Assembly: GCF_002159975.1 (NCBI RefSeq)
Contig: NZ_NFJR01000003.1
Location: forward strand, 62,001 to 126,000
Origin: Barnesiella sp. An22
GTDB taxonomy: Bacteria; Bacteroidota; Bacteroidia; Bacteroidales; Barnesiellaceae
Direction of reading: 5' to 3'
DNA: 64,000 nt
This document shows, in pieces, positions 62,612-64,000 of the stretch (the first letter of the stretch is position 1; every line of letters starts with the position of its first letter). Under the pieces are notes generated by a model that worked only from the letters and a program-made list of their open reading frames with translations, was not told where the DNA came from and did no database searches. The translations under genes and the position numbers were made by a program.

Positions 62612-64000
62612 TTAAAATTTGAAACCTACGTTGAGGAACATGTTGAAGCCCCAGGCGTAATAGTATTTGTTGGGGAACTTGTCGACCGACTGAATATCCT
62701 TGGTCACACTCTTGTTGTCGCGGCTTACACGGCCCTGTTGATAACCGCCGGTTATCATGCCGGTGTTGTTGAGGATATTGTTCAGGCTCAAGTTGATGTT
62801 GAGCTGTTGCTTGCGGTTGTTGAGGTAGATGAGTTTACCGATCGAGGCATCGAGCATGAACCCGCCTTTGAGTTTCTCTTGCGACCCGATCATCTCTTTC
62901 TGGTTGTAGAGCTTCACGATGTCCGAACCGTCGCCTCCCGATACGTTTTGCAACAGTACCGGTTTGCCCGTGTTCTGGTCGAAGCCCCATACCATCGAGG
63001 TCTGACCGTTCTTGTCGATACCGATGATGCGGTAGCCGTTGTAGTATTGTTCCAGACCTACCTCGTTGGGATATTTGCCGCCATACATGTTCATGTGGGT
63101 GAAACGCGAGGGCGAGAAGTCGAGATAGTTGTTGTCGAAGTACGAGAGAGTCACATCGGCAAACCACATCTTGGGGTGGAAGTAGTCGATGGTGATGCTG
63201 GCGGCCAGTTGCGGACCGTTGCTCACATGCAGACCCTCGGTGTATACCCGCTCGGTGTAGTCGGTCGAGGGAGCACGGCCGTCGACAATCACGGGCAACT
63301 GCTCGGTGAAGAGGTTCATGCCGTTCTCGGCGCTCATCGTACCCCAGCAGTTGTTGGTGTATTTGTAGCTGGCATAGGTACCGGCAGCCGACACGGTGAA
63401 GCTGTTGTTGAGTTTCACGCTCACACCGGCCTCGACACCCATGTGACGTTTGTTCACGCCCGAGAGGGTGTGGTTCACATAGGTACGGAACTCGTCGTGG
63501 TAGTAACCCGAGCTCTCCACTCCGTCGCGGAACTCGGTGAAGAATGCCGTTACACGACCTTTTACCACCGACGTATTCAGTTGATAGGTAAGGTCTCCCG
63601 AGAAGACTTTCTCCGATTTCAGACCCCGTATCTGCGTATCCTTCACACGGGGAGCCACATAGGCATAACCGGCCAACGGGGCACGCGACTCGGCCAGAGC
63701 GTTGAACGACAAACGGTTGTGACCGTCAATCTTGTACACGATACCGGCCTTGATACTGGGATCTACAAAATAGAGCTGTTTGCCGAAACCTTTCGACTGG
63801 GCACCGATAACCTCGGCACGACCGTTACGCATCAAACCTTCGCGTTGGAACGAGGTGTAGGACAACCGAGCGGCATAGTAGATGTCGAAGAGCGGTAACT
63901 TCCAGTCGTTCTGGGCAAATACCGAAGCCTTGATGACGTGCATGTTGTAGTTGTAACCGAATACGTCGCCCTTGCGCACAGCCTTGTTGGGGTTGTCCAC
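62612..64000 (-). CDS. TonB-dependent outer-membrane receptor, N-terminus off the window
   Basis: The last 462 residues of the receptor barrel are present; the plug and TonB box lie beyond the right edge. Strand pattern is clear (KGRVTAFFTEFRD, GVEAGVSVKLNNSFTVSAAGTYASY, AASITIDYFHPKMWFADVTLSYF, LNINLSLNNILNNTGMITGGYQ) and it ends in an aromatic strand FLNVGFKF needed for barrel insertion. Two lipoproteins (DUF5689 and DUF6359) follow. Substrate not predictable from this part. Confidence 0.92.
   Translation of the reverse strand: MDNPNKAVRKGDVFGYNYNMHVIKASVFAQNDWKLPLFDIYYAARLSYTSFQREGLMRNGRAEVIGAQSKGFGKQLYFVDPSIKAGIVYKIDGHNRLSFNALAESRAPLAGYAYVAPRVKDTQIRGLKSEKVFSGDLTYQLNTSVVKGRVTAFFTEFRDGVESSGYYHDEFRTYVNHTLSGVNKRHMGVEAGVSVKLNNSFTVSAAGTYASYKYTNNCWGTMSAENGMNLFTEQLPVIVDGRAPSTDYTERVYTEGLHVSNGPQLAASITIDYFHPKMWFADVTLSYFDNNYLDFSPSRFTHMNMYGGKYPNEVGLEQYYNGYRIIGIDKNGQTSMVWGFDQNTGKPVLLQNVSGGDGSDIVKLYNQKEMIGSQEKLKGGFMLDASIGKLIYLNNRKQQLNINLSLNNILNNTGMITGGYQQGRVSRDNKSVTKDIQSVDKFPNKYYYAWGFNMFLNVGFKF

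Noticed and set aside
1-64000. CRISPR array expected near cas6
   Set aside because: No series of regularly spaced direct repeats was seen by reading; only the pair at 54219-54257 and inverted repeats exist.
1-64000. tRNA or rRNA genes
   Set aside because: No cloverleaf-like sequence or rRNA stretch was recognised in the gaps; a covariance-model search would be decisive.

Overview
The window looks like a chromosomal segment of a Bacteroidales bacterium. Evidence seen directly: the -7 box TAnnTTFG-type promoters (TAnnTTTG), a full-length SprA (type IX secretion translocon), T9SS C-terminal sorting domains, 'choice-of-anchor' surface proteins, a TonB receptor with DUF5689/DUF6359 lipoproteins, DUF349 and WG-repeat proteins. 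GC-rich codon use and T9SS in a gut-type gene set suggest a Barnesiella-like lineage, but the genus is only a guess. No rRNA, tRNA, IS element or CRISPR array was found.

Layout. 1-6.9 kb: DMT permease (cut by the left edge), sugar-1-P transferase for surface polysaccharide, DUF349 protein, then a tight operon cyclophilin / M16 peptidase / orphan Cas6. 7-16 kb: three large modular T9SS cargo proteins. 16.6-22.1 kb: small hypothetical, an unknown lipoprotein plus secreted-protein pair, a cytidylate-kinase-like protein and Ppx/GppA. 22.4-25 kb: a phage neck/tail-nozzle-like protein. 25-33 kb: sprA and ruvA. 33.4-38 kb: DPP-type S9 peptidase, a membrane protein with a Nudix-like domain, miaA. 38-41.4 kb: three phage ejection-type genes. 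41.5-46.5 kb: a broken T9SS cargo gene, a WG-repeat protein, membrane pyrophosphatase. 47-50.5 kb: a sigma-factor operon with C39-like/RyR/zinc-ribbon, M48/zinc-ribbon and zinc-ribbon membrane proteins. 50.6-55.6 kb: thioferritin, a phage portal protein, an outer-membrane barrel, a DUF4143 ATPase. 55.6-60.2 kb: fabI, ROK kinase, NfnB/NfnA. 60.3-64 kb: DUF6359 and DUF5689 lipoproteins and a TonB receptor (cut by the right edge).

Two things stand out. First, structural genes of a P22/T7-like podovirus (nozzle, ejection proteins, portal) are intact but scattered over three sites 10-16 kb apart, each embedded among ordinary chromosomal genes and closed by hairpin terminators; this is not a normal prophage and resembles the dispersed layout known for gene transfer agents, though that role is inference. 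Second, the 47.0-50.5 kb operon couples a sigma factor to a protein joining an anti-sigma-like head, a C39-like cysteine-peptidase fold, a RyR domain and a zinc ribbon, followed by an M48 peptidase with its own zinc ribbon; I know of no named system with this composition.

Other points: a standalone Cas6 without any array, AT-rich islands that coincide with single domains inside two genes (35.7-37.0 and 38.0-40.3 kb), and a T9SS gene killed by a 5-bp tandem duplication plus loss of its 5' end.
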